A DNA stretch of 64,000 nucleotides from Bifidobacterium breve (GTDB taxonomy: Bacteria; Actinomycetota; Acidimicrobiia; Acidimicrobiales; Acidimicrobilacustridaceae), in assembly GCA_945860545.1 (NCBI GenBank), contig CAMAQM010000007.1:18780-82779 (forward strand). Reading direction: 5' to 3'. The position numbers and the translations under genes are program-made. A model generated the notes under the pieces. It was not told the DNA's origin and searched no databases. It was given only the letters and a program-made list of their open reading frames with translations. Below, one piece after another: positions 61,985 through 64,000 of the stretch. Within the stretch, counting starts at the first letter, position 1, and every line of letters starts with the position of its first letter.

Positions 61985-62514
61985 GACGTCGCTGCGACGT
62001 AGTCGGCCGCCACGTGGATGGTGATGGGCGGCTCGGGACTCAACGGGGGTGTCGGGTCGGCCAGCAGCGCCTCGGCTTCGCGTCGGTCGTCGTCGTCGAG
62101 TTGGCGGGTGTCTGCGCACCATTCCACGAGGATGCCGTTGGGGTCGGTGGCGTAGAGCGATATGCAGAACCCGTGGTCGACCTCGACGACGTCGACGCCG
62201 TTGGCCAGCCAGCGGTCCCGGTGGTCGGCGAGGGTGTCGACGGTGGCGTGGAAGGCGACGTGGTTGACCCACGCCGGTAGACCAATACCTGTGGAGATGG
62301 CCGGGTCGAACGCCGGGAGGCGTTCGTCGTTGAGTTCCCAGAACGCCATGAGGCCGTCACCGCCCGTGTCGTAGAACACGTGTCGGGCCCAGCCGCCCTC
62401 GTTCCCGGTGGGGGTGACTTCGGTTTTGACGAGCGTGAATCCCATGGTCTCGGTGTAGAACCGGTGGGTGGCGCCAAGGTCCCGGGTGGCGAGGGCCAGA
62501 TGGTGGAAAGCCAT
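61981..62514 (-). CDS. VOC-superfamily (glyoxalase/dioxygenase-fold) protein
   Basis: This 177-residue protein starts MAFHHLALATRDLGATHRFYTETMGFTLVK, a VOC half-module with the first metal-binding His. The second half has VNHVAFHATVDTLADHRDRWLANGVDVVEVDHGFCISLYATDPNGILVEWCAD with a later His and the Glu ligand. It could be an extradiol dioxygenase, glyoxalase or fosfomycin-type enzyme; which one is not decided. The open frame to 63078 is not supported upstream of 62514. Confidence 0.82.
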   Translation of the reverse strand: MAFHHLALATRDLGATHRFYTETMGFTLVKTEVTPTGNEGGWARHVFYDTGGDGLMAFWELNDERLPAFDPAISTGIGLPAWVNHVAFHATVDTLADHRDRWLANGVDVVEVDHGFCISLYATDPNGILVEWCADTRQLDDDDRREAEALLADPTPPLSPEPPITIHVAADYVAATS

Positions 62515-62569
62515 GGTGTCACTGTTCCACAGCGACCGGTCGGGCGCACGGCTTCGACCTCGGCCACGG

Positions 62570-62575
62570 TAGGGT
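62570..62575 (+). promoter_or_regulatory. Leaderless -10 hexamer TAGGGT before 62582
   Basis: TAGGGT, spacer CCGGAC, ATG at 62582. Confidence 0.5.
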
Positions 62576-62581
62576 CCGGAC

Positions 62582-62833
62582 ATGTTCGGTGTGCATCGTG
62601 TGTTCGCCCAGAGCACCGAGGTCGAGACGTTCCTCGGTGACGACCTGTTGGCATGGCTGGCGCTGGCCATCGGTGCGGCGTTGGCGCTCGGCACGCTCAT
62701 GGCCATGATTCGGCCTCCGGCCCGACACGAGTCCGGTGATCTCGAACGGCCACCGCTGTCTCGAAGCGTGCTGATGATCGCCGTCGGCACCGTGGCTGCG
62801 GTGTGGGGGTTGGCCACCCTGCTGTCTGGTTGA
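62582..62833 (+). CDS. Small two-helix membrane protein
   Basis: This 83-residue protein has two helices, LLAWLALAIGAALALGTLMAMI and SVLMIAVGTVAAVWGLATLL, with a polar loop between them. I do not recognise it. A leaderless promoter six bases before the ATG supports the gene. Downstream is the SCO6745-like gene with its own promoter. Confidence 0.6.
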   Translation: MFGVHRVFAQSTEVETFLGDDLLAWLALAIGAALALGTLMAMIRPPARHESGDLERPPLSRSVLMIAVGTVAAVWGLATLLSG

Positions 62834-62868
62834 GCGGCTGACCACCGGCGTGGGGAACCGGGCCGCAG

Positions 62869-62874
62869 TAGCGT
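62869..62874 (+). promoter_or_regulatory. Leaderless -10 hexamer TAGCGT before 62881
   Basis: TAGCGT, spacer CACGGC, ATG at 62881. Confidence 0.5.
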
Positions 62875-62880
62875 CACGGC

Positions 62881-63603
62881 ATGACCCCTGAACTCGCAGC
62901 CAGTGCATCCGCTGCCGCCATTGGTGGTGTGCCCAGTCACTTCATGTTGGATCCCGCCACGTACGCCACCGGTGCTGAACTCGGGTTCCCGGGAATGTCG
63001 TTCTACGTTGGTGGCCGTGGCGGCGCCCTCGGTGACGTGTCGGCCGAGGTGGTCACGGCGGCGTTCGTGTTCTTCCACCCCGACAACGTCGCAGACGGGT
63101 GGTCGCAGTCGGCGGGCGCCATGGGTCGCATCGAAGCCGCCGAAGCGTTCGCGGCGTGCTCACATCGGTGGGCGCGCCAGCACCTCGCTGGCGACCTCGA
63201 CGTCGGTCGTCTCGCCGAGCTGGCGGGCAAGGTCTCGGCGGCGGCGTCCCCCGCTGGCGCACCGTTGTTCGCTGCGTGGCGGGCGTTGCCCGAACCCGAT
63301 GACGCCCCGGCACTGGCATTGCACCGCATGAACGTGCTGCGTGAGTTGCGGGGCGGGTTGCACGGCTGTGCCGTGCTCGCCTCGGGTCTCGCCCCCGAGG
63401 ACGCCCTGGCCGTGCGGACCCCGTTTATGGCGGCCCTGTTCGGTTGGCCCGAACCGGGTGACGCCAGCGTGCACCAGTCGGCGTGGGATCAGGCGGAGGC
63501 GGCCACCGACGTCGCCATGGCCCGCGTGCTCTCCGTGTTGAGTGAAGCGGAACGGGCCGAGTTCGTGGCGCTGTGCGGTGAGGCGATCGCAGCCACGACC
63601 TGA
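62881..63603 (+). CDS. SCO6745/SalK-like protein
   Basis: This 240-residue soluble protein has the marker stretches HFMLDPATYATGAELGFPGMSFYVGGRGGALGDVSAEVVTAAFVFFHPDNV and LRGGLHGCAVLASGLAPEDALA of the actinobacterial family I know as SCO6745 or SalK. No catalytic motif is evident and the function is unknown. It converges on a thioesterase gene with 4 bases between the stops. Confidence 0.75.
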   Translation: MTPELAASASAAAIGGVPSHFMLDPATYATGAELGFPGMSFYVGGRGGALGDVSAEVVTAAFVFFHPDNVADGWSQSAGAMGRIEAAEAFAACSHRWARQHLAGDLDVGRLAELAGKVSAAASPAGAPLFAAWRALPEPDDAPALALHRMNVLRELRGGLHGCAVLASGLAPEDALAVRTPFMAALFGWPEPGDASVHQSAWDQAEAATDVAMARVLSVLSEAERAEFVALCGEAIAATT

Positions 63604-63607
63604 ACGG

Positions 63608-64000
63608 TCACGCCGTGGCGTCAGCGGCGAAGGTGCGCACCCACTCGGGCGGTCGCACGGGCCGCCCGGTCGAGTCGACGCAGGTGTGCACGGTCACCGC
63701 CGTCGCCCTCGGTTCGTCGTCGACACTCAGCAGGTATCCCACCTGGAAGGTCATACGGGTTTGTTTGGCCGCCATGAGGTGCACGTCGACGAGTTCGTCG
63801 AACCGGAGGGGTTTGCGGTACTGGACGAACAATTCGATGACGGCGAGATCCACTCCGTCGTCCCGGCCCTCGGCGTAGCTGTGTCCGAGGTGCCGCATCC
63901 ACGCCACCCGGGTCTCCTCGAGATATAGCGGGTAGTTGGCGTGGTGGACGACACCCATGGCGTCTGTCTCGGCGAACCGGACCCGAATCGTGTGGTGGAA
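63608..64000 (-). CDS. Acyl-CoA thioesterase, YbgC/4-hydroxybenzoyl-CoA type (5' end outside window)
   Basis: The frame stays open to the window edge and adds FHHTIRVRFAETDA before MGVVHHANYPLYLEETRVAWMRHLG, so the true start lies beyond 64000. The ETDAMGVVHHANY motif holds the catalytic Asp of hotdog thioesterases in the YbgC group, followed by VIELFVQYRKPLRFDELVDVHLM and TVHTCVDSTGRPVRPP. It would release a fatty or aromatic acid from CoA. The apparent start at 63958 is internal. Confidence 0.85.
   Translation of the reverse strand, partial: FHHTIRVRFAETDAMGVVHHANYPLYLEETRVAWMRHLGHSYAEGRDDGVDLAVIELFVQYRKPLRFDELVDVHLMAAKQTRMTFQVGYLLSVDDEPRATAVTVHTCVDSTGRPVRPPEWVRTFAADATA

Overview
The window is chromosomal DNA from a high-GC actinobacterium. 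It carries the replication-origin neighbourhood: rnpA-rpmH, dnaA-dnaN-recF-dciA-gyrB-gyrA and a tRNA-Ile, plus parA/parB with two parS sites. Gene order follows the origin region of Mycobacterium tuberculosis closely (pcnA, DUF6049, kinase, trxB, trxA, cwlM, parB, parA, rsmG, jag, yidC, yidD, rnpA, rpmH, dnaA...gyrA, DUF3566, ileT). A second Mycobacterium-like block (dnaB, rplI, rpsR, ssb, rpsF, ponA, DUF5318, padR, ino1) lies next to pcnA. Inositol-phosphate synthase and a mycothiol-type maleylpyruvate isomerase homologue fit a mycothiol-making actinobacterium. Codon style, the absence of mycobacterial envelope genes and the mixed accessory genes make me favour a deep-branching class such as Acidimicrobiia; that placement is inference. 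I saw no transposons, prophage genes or CRISPR arrays.

Layout: 1-4.2 kb holds a minus-strand run (acyltransferase-SGNH, hydroxy-acid oxidase, DsbA-like protein). 4.2-9.1 kb has asnB, a carotenoid-oxygenase-type enzyme, an anchored NTF2-like protein and a hotdog thioesterase. 9.1-16.3 kb has a methyltransferase, a GH43-like lipoprotein, a cold-shock protein, membrane proteins and an M23 peptidase. 16.4-20.4 kb is the dnaB(intein)-rplI-rpsR-ssb-rpsF block. 20.5-28 kb has a glutamine cyclotransferase, panB, ponA, DUF5318, and padR-ino1-methyltransferase. 28-37.5 kb has cca, an HDAC-like deacetylase, GNAT-DUF6049-kinase, thioredoxin genes and a CwlM homologue. 37.8-43.5 kb is the minus-strand parB-parA / rsmG / khpB-yidC-yidD-rnpA-rpmH cluster. 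43.9-53.7 kb is the plus-strand dnaA-to-tRNA-Ile arm. 53.7-64 kb holds mixed metabolic and envelope genes, with a truncated thioesterase at the right edge.

How the genes work together: the DnaA boxes between dnaA and dnaN, next to an AT-richer stretch, are the best oriC candidate. ParA/ParB and the parS pair would segregate that origin. DnaB, DciA, SSB, DnaN, GyrA and GyrB supply replication, while YidC/YidD/KhpB/PBP1/M23/CwlM/kinase serve the envelope. The tRNA-Ile lacks an encoded CCA, so it depends on the CCA-adding enzyme encoded here.

Most notable: (i) a 219-residue mini-intein inside DnaB; (ii) a recurrent [T/C]ANNNT-N6(5-8)-RTG arrangement before at least two dozen genes, indicating pervasive leaderless transcription; (iii) an rnpA gene with no normal start codon near its conserved N terminus; (iv) an apparently active Ser/Thr kinase sitting where mycobacteria carry MurJ-pseudokinase, close to a CwlM homologue that seems to lack zinc ligands. 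All calls are from reading the sequence; no database searches were run.
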